Assembly: GCA_024639745.1 (NCBI GenBank) | Contig: JAHEHW010000071.1 | Coordinates: 1 to 7,751 of the forward strand | Length of the DNA stretch: 7,751 bases | Origin: Salaquimonas sp. | GTDB taxonomy: Bacteria; Pseudomonadota; Alphaproteobacteria; Rhizobiales; Rhizobiaceae | Direction: 5' to 3' | Shown here: in pieces, positions 1 through 7,339 of the stretch | Layout of the letters: each line of letters opens with the position of its first letter | Position numbering within the stretch: position 1 is the stretch's first letter | Translations under genes and position numbers: made by a program | The notes under the pieces: generated by a model | What the model was told of the DNA's origin: nothing | Seen by the model: the letters and a program-made list of their open reading frames with translations, nothing else | Databases searched by the model: none

Positions 1-267
1 ATGAAGGCTCTTTTCTACATTATTGGTGACCTGGTGATGTTCATCGTCGCGATCATCGCGCTCTACTGGTCGATCGAGACGGTTCTTGTTTCGGCAAAAT
101 TCGGTTCGGTCAGCCACGGGTTACGCATCTCGATGGTGTGGTTCCTTCTGGCCGTACCGGTGGGGTTTGGCCTCATGATCATACGACTAATCCAATCTGG
201 CCTGCGCGACTTGCGTTCCCTTCGTGACGGTGAAGCCGTCTACGAAGGCGAGAAAATGTTTGATTGA
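1..267 (+). CDS. dctQ: TRAP transporter small permease subunit (DctQ family), 5'-truncated by window edge
   Basis: This is the small membrane subunit of a tripartite ATP-independent periplasmic (TRAP) transporter, which works with the large permease and a periplasmic receptor to import an organic anion. The 88 visible residues contain two hydrophobic segments, at about residues 5-25 and 43-64. They end in a charged cytoplasmic tail (RDLRSLRDGEAVYEGEKMFD). DctQ proteins usually have about 160-200 residues and four membrane segments, so this looks like the last two. The ATG at position 1 is therefore probably an internal methionine and the gene starts upstream of the window. It is followed 11 nt later by the large permease gene, the usual DctQ-DctM order. 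The substrate is inferred from the neighbours (DHPS or sulfolactate, as for HpsKLM in Cupriavidus). DctQ sequences diverge strongly, so the assignment rests on topology plus context. Confidence 0.85.
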   Translation: MKALFYIIGDLVMFIVAIIALYWSIETVLVSAKFGSVSHGLRISMVWFLLAVPVGFGLMIIRLIQSGLRDLRSLRDGEAVYEGEKMFD

Positions 268-273
268 GGAGAA
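266..273 (+). promoter_or_regulatory. Shine-Dalgarno for dctM, decides GTG start
   Basis: GAGGAGAA lies 5 nt upstream of GTG 279 and overlaps the dctQ stop codon. An in-frame TTG at 264 would put this sequence inside the coding region and has no comparable site in front of it, so GTG 279 is preferred. Confidence 0.7.
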
Positions 274-278
274 CTGCA

Positions 279-1607
279 GTGCTTTGGAATCAACTCAATC
301 AAACTGTTGAACTCGGCTGGGACTTCTATCTACCCGTCATTCTTTTCGTTGCGCTGATCGCCTCGGCGGTTCCTGTTTGGGCCGCAATCGGCGCTGCAGC
401 AATCACCATGCTGGTAATGTCCGGTGACATGCCGCTGAGTGCCGTCGGTGAAAGCCTCTTTACCGGTATTGACGCTTTTGCGCTTACCGCAGTTCCGCTT
501 TTCATCCTGACAGGGGACGTGCTCGTTCGCACCGGCCTGTCACGCAAATTCCTGGATGTGGCAGAAGCGCTCACGCAATTTGCAAAAGGCGGGTTCGGTT
601 CGGCAACCGTCCTGGTTTGCGGCATGTTTGCCGCGATCTCGGGTTCCGATGCCGCAGGTGCCGCTGCCGTGGGACGCATGACTATCGCGCGTTTGGTGGA
701 GAGTGGTTATCCGCGTCCCTACGCTTGTGCGCTTGTCGCGGCGGGTGCTTGTACCGGAATTCTGATCCCGCCATCAATTGCCTATATCATTATCGGCCTG
801 GTGCTCGGTATTTCCGCCTCGACGCTTTTCCTAGCGGCGCTTATCCCGGGTCTTTGCATTCTGATTTCGATCCTGATCACCAATATCGTGGTCAACCGCA
901 TCTATGGCTATGAAGGCGGTGGTAATGTCTCGATGCCCGAGTATTTCGGAAATCTCGGCTCCGCGCTGAAATCCGGCTGGTATGCCTTCATCGTACCGGG
1001 GATCATTTTCTACGGTATTTTCTCCGGTCGTCTTACGCCGACCGAGGCAGGCGCCACAGCGGTGGTCGTCACCATTATAATGGGCCTGGGAATGGGAACG
1101 CTCAAGCTTTCCGATTTTCCCTCGATGCTAATCAGTTCAGCCAAGGTCAATGGCGTTATCCTGCCAATTATCGCGTTTTCAGCTCCGCTGGCTGAAGCGC
1201 TTGCCATCATGGGCGTACCGCAAGGCTTCGTTACTTCGGTTACTTCCCTGACCGACGACCCCTACATGCTGATCCTGTTGATGATCTTCATTCTGATCGC
1301 TGCGGGCTGCGTTATGGAAACGACGCCCAATATCGTGATCCTGGCGCCGATCCTGAAACCGCTCGCCGACAATATCGGCATGAACGAGATCCAGTTCTGC
1401 ATCATGATGATCACGGCTCTCGGCGTCGGGTTTATTACGCCGCCCCTCGGTCTGAACCTCTTCGTGGTCTCGGGCATAACGGGCGAGTCGATACTGAAAA
1501 TCGCAGCGAGAGCGATCCCGTTTGTGTTTTTCATGCTGATCGTGACACTGATGATCGCCTATATCCCGGCGATTTCCACCACTTTTCTTCCGGAAATCTA
1601 CCAGTAG
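279..1607 (+). CDS. dctM: TRAP transporter large permease subunit (DctM family)
   Basis: This is the transport-channel subunit of the TRAP system, an inner-membrane protein that couples uptake to an ion gradient. With the GTG start it has 442 residues, a normal DctM length. Many hydrophobic segments run through the whole protein. DctM signatures are present in order: SGSDAAGAAAVGRM (121-134), LIPPSIAYI (162-170), TPTEAGA (253-259), METTPN (346-351) and ITPPLGLNL (386-394). It sits between dctQ and the HpsN gene; its TAG stop falls within the Shine-Dalgarno sequence (TAGGAA) of the next gene, so translational coupling is plausible. The catabolic genes behind it suggest a C3 sulfonate as substrate, matching the role of HpsKLM-type transporters. 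Specificity is actually set by the periplasmic DctP receptor, which is not in this window. Confidence 0.95.
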   Translation: MLWNQLNQTVELGWDFYLPVILFVALIASAVPVWAAIGAAAITMLVMSGDMPLSAVGESLFTGIDAFALTAVPLFILTGDVLVRTGLSRKFLDVAEALTQFAKGGFGSATVLVCGMFAAISGSDAAGAAAVGRMTIARLVESGYPRPYACALVAAGACTGILIPPSIAYIIIGLVLGISASTLFLAALIPGLCILISILITNIVVNRIYGYEGGGNVSMPEYFGNLGSALKSGWYAFIVPGIIFYGIFSGRLTPTEAGATAVVVTIIMGLGMGTLKLSDFPSMLISSAKVNGVILPIIAFSAPLAEALAIMGVPQGFVTSVTSLTDDPYMLILLMIFILIAAGCVMETTPNIVILAPILKPLADNIGMNEIQFCIMMITALGVGFITPPLGLNLFVVSGITGESILKIAARAIPFVFFMLIVTLMIAYIPAISTTFLPEIYQ

Positions 1608-1618
1608 GAATTTGAACT

Positions 1619-2926
1619 ATGGCCAGAAAATACATCAAGAAGGCTGAACGTACCTCGACATCGGATACCGCCGATGTGCGCGAGACGGTGCAGAACATTC
1701 TCGACGATATCGAGAAACGTCGTGATGAAGCCGCGCTAGAATATTCGGCAAAATTCGACCGCTATGACGGGAATATCAAGCTGACCCGCGACGAGATCGA
1801 AGCGGCCAAGGCTTTGGTGCCCGATAAGCTCAAAGAGGATATCCAGTTTGCCCATGCTAATGTGAAACGTTTTGCAGAGGCGCAAAAGGCCACACTAAAG
1901 GATATCGAGGTCGAAATCATACCGGGCCTGATCGCCGGACAGAAGAGCATCCCGGTGCAGGGAGCCGGCTGCTATATTCCCGGCGGACGTTACAGCCATA
2001 TCGCTTCCGCGATCATGACAGTGACAACCGCGAAAGTTGCAGGCTGCGGGCACATTGTTGCCTGTTCGCCGCCAAGGCCGGGTGTTGGTATTGCGCCTGC
2101 GATCGTTTATGCGGCTGATCTTTGCGGTGCGGATACGATACTCGCGATGGGCGGTGTGCAAGGCGTTGCGGCCATGGCATTCGGCCTGTTCGGGTTGCCC
2201 GAAGCCAATATTCTCGTCGGCCCCGGCAACCAGTTTGTCGCCGAAGCGAAACGGATCCTGTTCGGACGTGTCGGTATCGACATGTTTGCCGGTCCCACAG
2301 ACAGTCTGATCCTAGCCGATAGCCAGGCGGATGCGGATATCGTCGCCGCTGATCTCGTTGGTCAGGCCGAGCATGGCTATAACTCACCGGTCTGGCTCGT
2401 TACCAATGATGAAGCGCTGGGTCGAACCGTCATGGAAAAGGTCGAGCATCTGATCGCGGACCTGCCGGAGTTGAACGGCAAAAACGCCGCAGCAGCCTGG
2501 CAGGATTATGCAGAAGTCATCGTGTGCGATGATCGCGAGGAAATGGCTGCAACCGCCGATGAATATGCTCCGGAACATCTTACGGTTCAGGCGGAAGACC
2601 TAGATTGGTGGCTTAAGCGGTTGAAGTGCTACGGGTCGCTTTTCCTTGGGGAGGAGACGACAGTTGCCTTTGGTGACAAGGCCTCCGGCCCAAACCATGT
2701 TTTGCCGACTTCCGGTGCTGCCAATTACACCGGTGGGCTTTCGGTCCACAAATACATGAAGATCGTTACCTGGCAGCGTTCCACGCCCGAGGGCATGAAA
2801 CCGGTAGCGGAGGCAACGGCGCGTATATCTAGGCTTGAGGGAATGGAGGGCCATGCGAGGACCGCCGATATTCGCTTGAGGAAATATTTTCCGGATGAGC
2901 AGTTCGATCTGCAGGCGGAAGGCTGA
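1619..2926 (+). CDS. hpsN: Sulfopropanediol (DHPS) 3-dehydrogenase HpsN, histidinol dehydrogenase family
   Basis: This is a predicted cytoplasmic, zinc-dependent, NAD+-dependent four-electron dehydrogenase that oxidises (R)-2,3-dihydroxypropane-1-sulfonate via sulfolactaldehyde to (R)-3-sulfolactate. The 435 residues match full-length HisD-family proteins. Predicted zinc ligands are Q249, H252, D353 and H412. The catalytic Glu-His pair is E319-H320 (APEHL). The family motifs YIPGG (119-123), GPGN (201-204) and [11 protein letters not shown] (356-366) are present. It differs from biosynthetic HisD: the HisD AGPSE motif reads AGPTD (224-228), and the zinc loop reads [11 protein letters not shown] (249-259). 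No his genes are nearby. It lies between a TRAP transporter and two polyol-type dehydrogenases, upstream of suyAB whose substrate it would make, which strongly favours HpsN over HisD. Start ATG 1619 has TAGGAA at 1605-1610, 8 nt upstream. Confidence 0.9.
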   Translation: MARKYIKKAERTSTSDTADVRETVQNILDDIEKRRDEAALEYSAKFDRYDGNIKLTRDEIEAAKALVPDKLKEDIQFAHANVKRFAEAQKATLKDIEVEIIPGLIAGQKSIPVQGAGCYIPGGRYSHIASAIMTVTTAKVAGCGHIVACSPPRPGVGIAPAIVYAADLCGADTILAMGGVQGVAAMAFGLFGLPEANILVGPGNQFVAEAKRILFGRVGIDMFAGPTDSLILADSQADADIVAADLVGQAEHGYNSPVWLVTNDEALGRTVMEKVEHLIADLPELNGKNAAAAWQDYAEVIVCDDREEMAATADEYAPEHLTVQAEDLDWWLKRLKCYGSLFLGEETTVAFGDKASGPNHVLPTSGAANYTGGLSVHKYMKIVTWQRSTPEGMKPVAEATARISRLEGMEGHARTADIRLRKYFPDEQFDLQAEG

Positions 2927-2930
2927 GGGG
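2925..2930 (+). promoter_or_regulatory. Shine-Dalgarno for the SDR gene, supports GTG start
   Basis: GAGGGG overlaps the hpsN stop codon and lies 7 nt upstream of GTG 2938. There is no in-frame ATG near this position, and the protein read from the GTG begins with a normal SDR N-terminus. Confidence 0.6.
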
Positions 2931-2937
2931 TTTTGAA

Positions 2938-3705
2938 GTGGCGCTTTCGCCTCCAGGAAAATTGTTTGACCTTACGGGGCGTGTTGCCTGCGTTACTGGT
3001 GCAAGTTCGGGACTTGGCCGCCGTGCCGCGGATGTCCTGCTTGCAGCCGGTGCATGTGTTGTTGGCGTGGCGCGCCGAGCCGATATTCTCTCGGAATGGG
3101 CCGCCGCCGATCCGGAACGTGCAGGGTATGTCGAAGGGGATTTGGCAGCCCCAAATGCCATCTACGCGATAGCCGGTTCGGTCTCCAAGATTTTTGGCGC
3201 GCCGGATATTCTTGTGAATGCAGCAGGTATCAACACGCGGGAAGCGGCAGACGAAGTCACTTCTGAAGGATGGAACCAGACCATCAACCTGAATCTTGCG
3301 GCTCCGTTTTTCCTGGCGCAGAAACTCGTGCCGGCAATGCGTGAAAAAGGTTGGGGAAGGGTCCTAAATTTCGCTTCACTGCAAAGCTATCGCGCTTTCA
3401 CGGGTGGTCTTTCCTATGGCACGACCAAAGGAGGCGTTGTCCAGATGACCCGAGCAATGGCCGAGGCATGGTCGAGGGACGGGATTACGGCAAACGCGGT
3501 CGGCCCCGGATTTTTTCGAACGGAACTAACGGCAGCGGTTTTCTCGGACCCGGAGCGCGCCGAGCGCAATGCCCGTCAGACCTGCATTGGTCGGAATGGC
3601 GAACCCGAGGATATCGACGGTGCGGTTCTCTTTCTTTGCTCGGATGCTTCGAGCTATATTACCGGGCAGACCCTTATGGTTGATGGCGGGTTCACGGCAA
3701 AATGA
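2938..3705 (+). CDS. Short-chain dehydrogenase/reductase, probable DHPS 2-dehydrogenase (HpsO/HpsP type)
   Basis: This is a classical SDR of 255 residues with a complete set of motifs. They are the nucleotide-binding TGASSGLG (20-27), NAAG (94-97), the active-site tetrad N119, S147, Y160 and K164 (YGTTK), GPG after the active site (189-191), and a C-terminal DGG (249-251). The overall pattern resembles gluconate 5-dehydrogenase/FabG-like sugar dehydrogenases. The second beta strand ends in VARR (44-47) with no acidic residue, which hints at NADP(H) preference. Its position between hpsN and the zinc dehydrogenase, upstream of suyAB, fits one of the two DHPS 2-dehydrogenases (HpsO/HpsP) that interconvert DHPS enantiomers through 3-sulfo-1-hydroxypropan-2-one. 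Which of the two names applies cannot be decided here. SDR function is hard to assign from sequence, so the SDR call is firm but the substrate is inferred. The start codon is GTG, and the stop overlaps the next ATG. Confidence 0.85.
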   Translation: MALSPPGKLFDLTGRVACVTGASSGLGRRAADVLLAAGACVVGVARRADILSEWAAADPERAGYVEGDLAAPNAIYAIAGSVSKIFGAPDILVNAAGINTREAADEVTSEGWNQTINLNLAAPFFLAQKLVPAMREKGWGRVLNFASLQSYRAFTGGLSYGTTKGGVVQMTRAMAEAWSRDGITANAVGPGFFRTELTAAVFSDPERAERNARQTCIGRNGEPEDIDGAVLFLCSDASSYITGQTLMVDGGFTAK

Positions 3706-4700
3706 AATCACTCGTCTACACCGGCAAGAGACGTCTTGAATATATTGATATGCCCGACCCAATCGCGGCAGATGGCGAAGCATTGATCAGGGTCGCAAGC
3801 GTCGGTATTTGCGGCTCTGACATGCACGCCTATCTGGGGCATGACGAGCGCCGGCCGGCCCCACTGATTCTGGGCCATGAGGCTGCCGGTACCGTGGTAA
3901 GTGGGCTCGATGCAGGTCGTCGTGTGATCATCAATCCGCTGGTAACATGCATGATCTGCCCAGCGTGCCGCACCGGTCGCGAGAACCTCTGTCCTGAACG
4001 TCAGATCATATCAATGCCGCCGCGCGAGGGGGCCTTTGCCGATCTGGTGACGATGCCCGAACGTAATCTCGTTACGATACCGGATCATGTAAGTTTCGAT
4101 CACGCAGCGCTCGCAGAGCCCATCGCTTGCGGCTGGCATGCCGTCAAACTTGCCGGACCGGTGCTCAAAAGGCCGTTGCCGGAAGCAAATATCGTTGTTC
4201 TCGGCGGCGGAGCAATCGGTGTCGGTGCTGCTTTGTCGGCCAAATGCATGGGGGCGTCCTCCATCACCGTTATCGAGGCGAACGATTTGCGGCGAAATTA
4301 TATCAATGACCGGGTCGGGATGTTTGCTGTGCCGCCCGCTGAAATGCCCGATGACCGGTCGATTGACCTCGTCATCGACGCCGTCGGCATCGAGGCTACC
4401 AGGCAAACTGCCTCCCGATGTGTCATGCCCGGTGGGGTCATTGTGCATATCGGACTCGGCCAGGCCGAAGGCGGCCTCGATATTCGCCGCATGACGCTTC
4501 AGGAAATTACTTTTGTCGGAACCTATACTTATACAATGAAGGACTTCCGCGAGACTGCTGAAGCAATCTTTGCAGGTGCTTTGGGTCCTCTGGACTGGCC
4601 CGAACAGAGATCCCTTGAAGACGGGGCCAACGCATTTGCCAATCTTGTGGGCGGTAAGGTTGCTTCCCCAAAGATTCTATTGAAACCCAGCCAATTCTGA
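3702..4700 (+). CDS. Zinc-dependent medium-chain dehydrogenase, probable DHPS 2-dehydrogenase (HpsO/HpsP type)
   Basis: This is an MDR-family alcohol dehydrogenase of 332 residues. The N-terminal catalytic domain shows GICGSD (35-40; C37 is a zinc ligand), GHE (58-60; H59, E60) and AEP (138-140; E139). The structural zinc site is C83, C86, C89 and C97. The Rossmann domain has GGGAIG (168-173), and E192 ends the second beta strand, which predicts NAD(H). It resembles threonine/sorbitol/polyol dehydrogenases. Its ATG overlaps the SDR stop codon (ATGA), so the two are probably translationally coupled and make a functional pair. The context suggests oxidation of one DHPS enantiomer at C2. The stretch between E192 and IDLVIDAVG (221-229) is only 28 residues, shorter than in typical polyol dehydrogenases, so this part of the cofactor domain is compact. 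The substrate is inferred; the enzyme class is clear. Confidence 0.87.
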   Translation: MKSLVYTGKRRLEYIDMPDPIAADGEALIRVASVGICGSDMHAYLGHDERRPAPLILGHEAAGTVVSGLDAGRRVIINPLVTCMICPACRTGRENLCPERQIISMPPREGAFADLVTMPERNLVTIPDHVSFDHAALAEPIACGWHAVKLAGPVLKRPLPEANIVVLGGGAIGVGAALSAKCMGASSITVIEANDLRRNYINDRVGMFAVPPAEMPDDRSIDLVIDAVGIEATRQTASRCVMPGGVIVHIGLGQAEGGLDIRRMTLQEITFVGTYTYTMKDFRETAEAIFAGALGPLDWPEQRSLEDGANAFANLVGGKVASPKILLKPSQF

Positions 4701-4711
4701 AAGGAAACAAA

Positions 4712-5002
4712 ATGGCGGAAATACCCCATCTGCTGGTTCACGAACATGACGACAATGTTGGCGTTGTGGTCGTCGAAGGTCTTAAAGCTGGAACCGATAT
4801 GCTGTGCTGCATCACAAGTGACAATTCGACGTTCCGCATGACTTGCAACGATGATGTGCCGATTGGCCACAAGGTCGCGTTGAAGGATTTCAAAACTGGT
4901 GACACGGCGATCAAGTATGGCGAGGACATTGGTAAGGTCGTCGCCGATATCAAGCAAGGCGGACATGTCCATACACACAATGTGAAAACTAAACGCTGGT
5001 AA
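4712..5002 (+). CDS. suyA: (2R)-sulfolactate sulfo-lyase subunit alpha SuyA
   Basis: This is the small subunit of the cytoplasmic lyase that splits (R)-3-sulfolactate into pyruvate and sulfite. The 96-residue protein is a single SAF-type domain, like the N-terminal part of altronate/galactarate dehydratases (UxaA/GarD). It carries the characteristic C-terminal GGHVHTHNVKT (83-93; H85, H87, H89). The early segment HEHDDNVGVVVVEGLKAG (10-27) also fits SuyA. In UxaA/GarD proteins this domain is often fused to the large domain; here, as known for SuyAB, it is a separate gene directly before suyB with a 15-nt gap. Start ATG 4712 follows AAGGAAA at 4701-4707, just after the stop of the preceding gene. 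A D-altronate dehydratase small subunit is the main alternative, made unlikely by the sulfonate context. Confidence 0.92.
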   Translation: MAEIPHLLVHEHDDNVGVVVVEGLKAGTDMLCCITSDNSTFRMTCNDDVPIGHKVALKDFKTGDTAIKYGEDIGKVVADIKQGGHVHTHNVKTKRW

Positions 5003-5017
5003 GAACAGGATAAAGAA

Positions 5018-6199
5018 ATGACTTCCAAGTATTCAAATATGACCGTCAAGGCCTATCGGCGAGAGAATGGCCGTGTCGGCGTACGCAATCATGTCGTCAT
5101 CCTGCCGGTCGATGATATTTCCAACGCAGCATGTGAAGCAGTGGCCAACAACGTAAAAGGGACATTGGCAATTCCGCATGCATACGGGCGCCTTCAGTTC
5201 GGTGAAGATCTTGAAGTTCACTTCCGCACGATGATTGGGACGGGCTCCAACCCGAATGTCGCCGCGGTAGTGGTGATTGGAATTGAGCCAGGCTGGACAA
5301 AGCGGATCGCCGATGGGATACGCAAGACCGGTAAACCAGTAGCGGAATTTTCCATCGAACAAAAAGGTGATTTCGAAACCATTCGAGCTGCGAGCTGGGC
5401 CGCCAAGGGCTTTGTCCACGATGCGAGCGAGATGCAACGCGAAGAATGTTCGATTTCAGAACTTTGGGTTTCGACCAAGTGCGGCGAAAGTGACACGACA
5501 ACTGGACTTGGCTCTTGCCCCACCGTCGGAAATATGTATGACAAGCTCTTGCCGGAAGGTATTACGGGCTTCTTCGGGGAGACTTCGGAAATTACCGGAG
5601 CCGAGCATATTTGCCAAAAACGCGCAATCAACGAAGAGGTTGGTGAACGTTGGCACAAAATGTGGAAAGCCTATCAGGACGAAGTTATCTTTGCGCATCA
5701 GACAGACGATCTATCGGATAGTCAGCCTACCAAGGGAAATATTGAAGGTGGCCTTACGACCATTGAGGAAAAGGCGCTCGGTAACCTCGAGAAGATCGGC
5801 CGGACGTCACAATTTATCGATATTCTTGATCCCGCTGAGGCTCCGCAATCAGGCAATGGGCTGTATTTCATGGACAGTTCCTCGGCAGCGGCGGAATGTG
5901 TCACCCTTATGGCTGCCGGCGGTGCTGTAATCCACACGTTCCCAACTGGACAGGGTAATGTGGTCGGCAATCCTATCGTGCCTGTGATCAAGATTACCGC
6001 CAACCCACGGACTGTTCGGACCATGAGTGAGCATGTCGATGTTGACGTGTCGGGGATCCTGCGTCGTGAGCAGACCATCGATGAAGCTGGCGATGCGTTG
6101 ATCGACATGATCTGCCGTACGGCTAACGGACGGTTCACCGCTGCGGAGGCACTTGGTCACAGAGAGTTCTCCATGACCAAGCTCTACCGAAGCGCCTGA
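5018..6199 (+). CDS. suyB: (2R)-sulfolactate sulfo-lyase subunit beta SuyB
   Basis: This is the large catalytic subunit of sulfolactate sulfo-lyase, which partners SuyA and releases sulfite from (R)-3-sulfolactate by elimination, leaving pyruvate. It has 393 residues and belongs to the UxaA/GarD dehydratase family. Visible family motifs are GRVGVRN (18-24), [18 protein letters not shown] (154-171), [11 protein letters not shown] (187-197), [17 protein letters not shown] (239-255) and [15 protein letters not shown] (306-320). The conserved cysteines and histidines (C155, C167, H197) are candidates for the metal site expected in this family, an inference by homology. ATG 5018 has AGGA at 5007-5010, 7 nt upstream; a second in-frame ATG at 5039 is a less likely start. 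No uronate genes are nearby, and the TRAP, hpsN, suyA order supports SuyB over altronate dehydratase. Confidence 0.93.
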   Translation: MTSKYSNMTVKAYRRENGRVGVRNHVVILPVDDISNAACEAVANNVKGTLAIPHAYGRLQFGEDLEVHFRTMIGTGSNPNVAAVVVIGIEPGWTKRIADGIRKTGKPVAEFSIEQKGDFETIRAASWAAKGFVHDASEMQREECSISELWVSTKCGESDTTTGLGSCPTVGNMYDKLLPEGITGFFGETSEITGAEHICQKRAINEEVGERWHKMWKAYQDEVIFAHQTDDLSDSQPTKGNIEGGLTTIEEKALGNLEKIGRTSQFIDILDPAEAPQSGNGLYFMDSSSAAAECVTLMAAGGAVIHTFPTGQGNVVGNPIVPVIKITANPRTVRTMSEHVDVDVSGILRREQTIDEAGDALIDMICRTANGRFTAAEALGHREFSMTKLYRSA

Positions 6200-6215
6200 C
6201 ACCTGAAGACACGCA

Positions 6216-6249
6216 AACGGCAGCGGGATGTGTGGTCATCGCTGCCGTT
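6216..6249 (+). other. Intercistronic stem-loop between suyB and the Ldh2-family gene
   Basis: AACGGCAGCG (6216-6225) and CGCTGCCGTT (6240-6249) form a perfect 10-bp inverted repeat around a 14-nt loop. Inside the loop, ATG/CAT (6228-6230 with 6237-6239) could add three pairs after a 2-nt bulge. No T-run follows, so it is not a standard intrinsic terminator. It begins 17 nt after the suyB stop and ends 4 nt before the next Shine-Dalgarno. Plausible roles are mRNA stabilisation of the upstream genes, partial attenuation, or tuning translation of the next gene. Confidence 0.6.
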
Positions 6250-6253
6250 CCAT

Positions 6254-6260
6254 AAGGAGA
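6254..6260 (+). promoter_or_regulatory. Strong Shine-Dalgarno for the Ldh2-family gene, decides TTG start
   Basis: AAGGAGA, a near-consensus ribosome binding site, ends 6 nt before the in-frame TTG at 6267. The further upstream in-frame ATG at 6228 lies in the hairpin loop and has no ribosome binding site. ATG 6271 is out of frame and soon meets a stop. Confidence 0.7.
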
Positions 6261-6266
6261 AGAGCA

Positions 6267-7280
6267 TTGAATGGCGGCAGGCGTCTATCGCTTGAGGAAG
6301 CTCGTGCCCTTGTATGCCAGATTATGGCCGGGCAGGGACTTACGGATTCGGTCGGTGCGTCACTTGCAAATGCCCTGATCGCAGCCGAATCCGAAGGGCA
6401 GCCAGGACACGGCCTTTCAAGGATTCCAGCCTATCTCGGCCAATTGAAGGTTGGTAAAGTCAACCCAGAAGCCAAGCCAACTGTACGACAACCGATGCCG
6501 GCAGCGCAGTTTATCGACGCAGACGGCGGGTTCGCGTTTCCGGCACTCGATCTTGCTTTTGAGAGCGGAAGTGAGCTGGCGCGGAAAACTGGTATTGCCG
6601 CGATCAGCGTGCATCATTCGCATCATTGCGGATCGCTCGGTTATCAGGTCGAGCGATTTGCGAGCAGAGGTCTTCTCGCGATCATGGTGGCCAATGCGCC
6701 CAAGGCGATGGCGCCATGGGGCGGTAAACAGCCGATATTTGGAACCAATCCGATAGCCTTCGCCACACCTGTAGAAGGACGCTCACCGATCGTGATCGAT
6801 CTATCGCTTTCACGTGTGGCCCGGGGCAAGGTGATGCTCGCTGCGCGGGAGGGGAGGGAGATACCCGACAATTGGGCGCTCGACGTGGACGGAAATCCGA
6901 CCACCGACCCGCAGGCTGCGCTTGCCGGTACCATGGCACCTATCGGCGATGCCAAAGGTACGGCGCTTGCGATGATGGTGGAGGTGCTGGCTGCAGCGCT
7001 TACCGGATCGACCCTCAGCTGCAAGTCGAGTTCATTTTTTGACGACAAGGGGCCTCGGCCTCACGTCGGCCAGTTCCTTATCGTGATTGATCCGCGTTCA
7101 GGAGCCGATAGTTTTGCTGTCTCCGTTCGCGAGTTAGCCGAGACAATCCTTACCGAACCGGGCGTACGGCTTCCCGGTATGCGCAGGCATTTGGCAATCC
7201 TCGACGCCGAGAAAAACGGTATCAATGTGAGCGAAAAACTTCTTGAAGAACTGATGCAATATCCCGGGGCATCGGAGTGA
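6267..7280 (+). CDS. comC: Ldh2-family (malate/L-lactate type) dehydrogenase, probable (R)-sulfolactate dehydrogenase ComC
   Basis: This predicted cytoplasmic NAD(P)-dependent 2-hydroxyacid dehydrogenase has the malate/L-lactate/ureidoglycolate (Ldh2, non-Rossmann) fold. From TTG 6267 it has 337 residues, typical of the family. Features are GHGLSRIPAYL (47-57), where most members have SHG; the His-rich active-site region SVHHSHHCGSLGY (114-126); WGGKQPIFGTNPIAFATP (151-168); ID-S-S-VARGK (177-188); and PIGDAKGTALAMMVEVL (225-241). Its position directly behind suyAB suggests ComC, which interconverts (R)-3-sulfolactate and sulfopyruvate; bacterial ComC works with SlcC to invert sulfolactate. 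The family assignment is firm, the substrate inferred. Malate or another 2-hydroxyacid remains possible. Reading from ATG 6228 would add a 13-residue Arg/Cys-rich leader unlike the family. It is set off by the upstream hairpin, so its expression may differ from that of suyAB. Confidence 0.78.
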   Translation: MNGGRRLSLEEARALVCQIMAGQGLTDSVGASLANALIAAESEGQPGHGLSRIPAYLGQLKVGKVNPEAKPTVRQPMPAAQFIDADGGFAFPALDLAFESGSELARKTGIAAISVHHSHHCGSLGYQVERFASRGLLAIMVANAPKAMAPWGGKQPIFGTNPIAFATPVEGRSPIVIDLSLSRVARGKVMLAAREGREIPDNWALDVDGNPTTDPQAALAGTMAPIGDAKGTALAMMVEVLAAALTGSTLSCKSSSFFDDKGPRPHVGQFLIVIDPRSGADSFAVSVRELAETILTEPGVRLPGMRRHLAILDAEKNGINVSEKLLEELMQYPGASE

Positions 7281-7339
7281 TTTGACCGTATGGTGGAAAA
7301 TCGCTCGTATGATCCATTTGAACAAAAAGGCAAGAAACC

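Noticed and set aside
264..278. TTG at 264 as the start of the DctM gene
   Set aside because: It would overlap the dctQ stop and place the clear GAGGAGAA ribosome binding site inside the coding region; GTG 279 is better placed.
1619..2926. Biosynthetic histidinol dehydrogenase (hisD)
   Set aside because: No histidine genes are nearby, signature loops deviate from HisD, and it sits with sulfonate transport and cleavage genes.
4529..5658. Minus-strand open frames of about 145-150 codons over the MDR, suyA and suyB genes
   Set aside because: They lie opposite well-conserved genes, show no recognisable domains, and are expected by chance opposite coding DNA of this composition.
5367..5930. A 187-codon plus-strand frame inside suyB
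   Set aside because: It is an out-of-frame reading of suyB with low-complexity Arg/Ser/Leu-rich content; the suyB frame carries all the family motifs.
4712..6199. Altronate dehydratase split into two genes
   Set aside because: The separate small GGHVHTHN subunit and the large subunit match SuyAB, no uronate genes are present, and the hpsN neighbour supplies the sulfolactate substrate.
6216..6249. Rho-independent terminator after suyB
   Set aside because: The stem is good but no T-run follows, and a strong ribosome binding site begins 4 nt later.
6228..6266. N-terminal extension of the Ldh2-family protein from ATG 6228
   Set aside because: The ATG is in the hairpin loop, lacks a ribosome binding site, and yields an Arg/Cys-rich leader unlike the family; TTG 6267 has AAGGAGA at the right distance.
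6271..6390. ATG 6271 as a gene start or evidence of a frameshift
   Set aside because: It is out of frame with the family-matching protein, and its frame meets a stop within about 40 codons. The TTG frame carries intact family sequence from its first residues.
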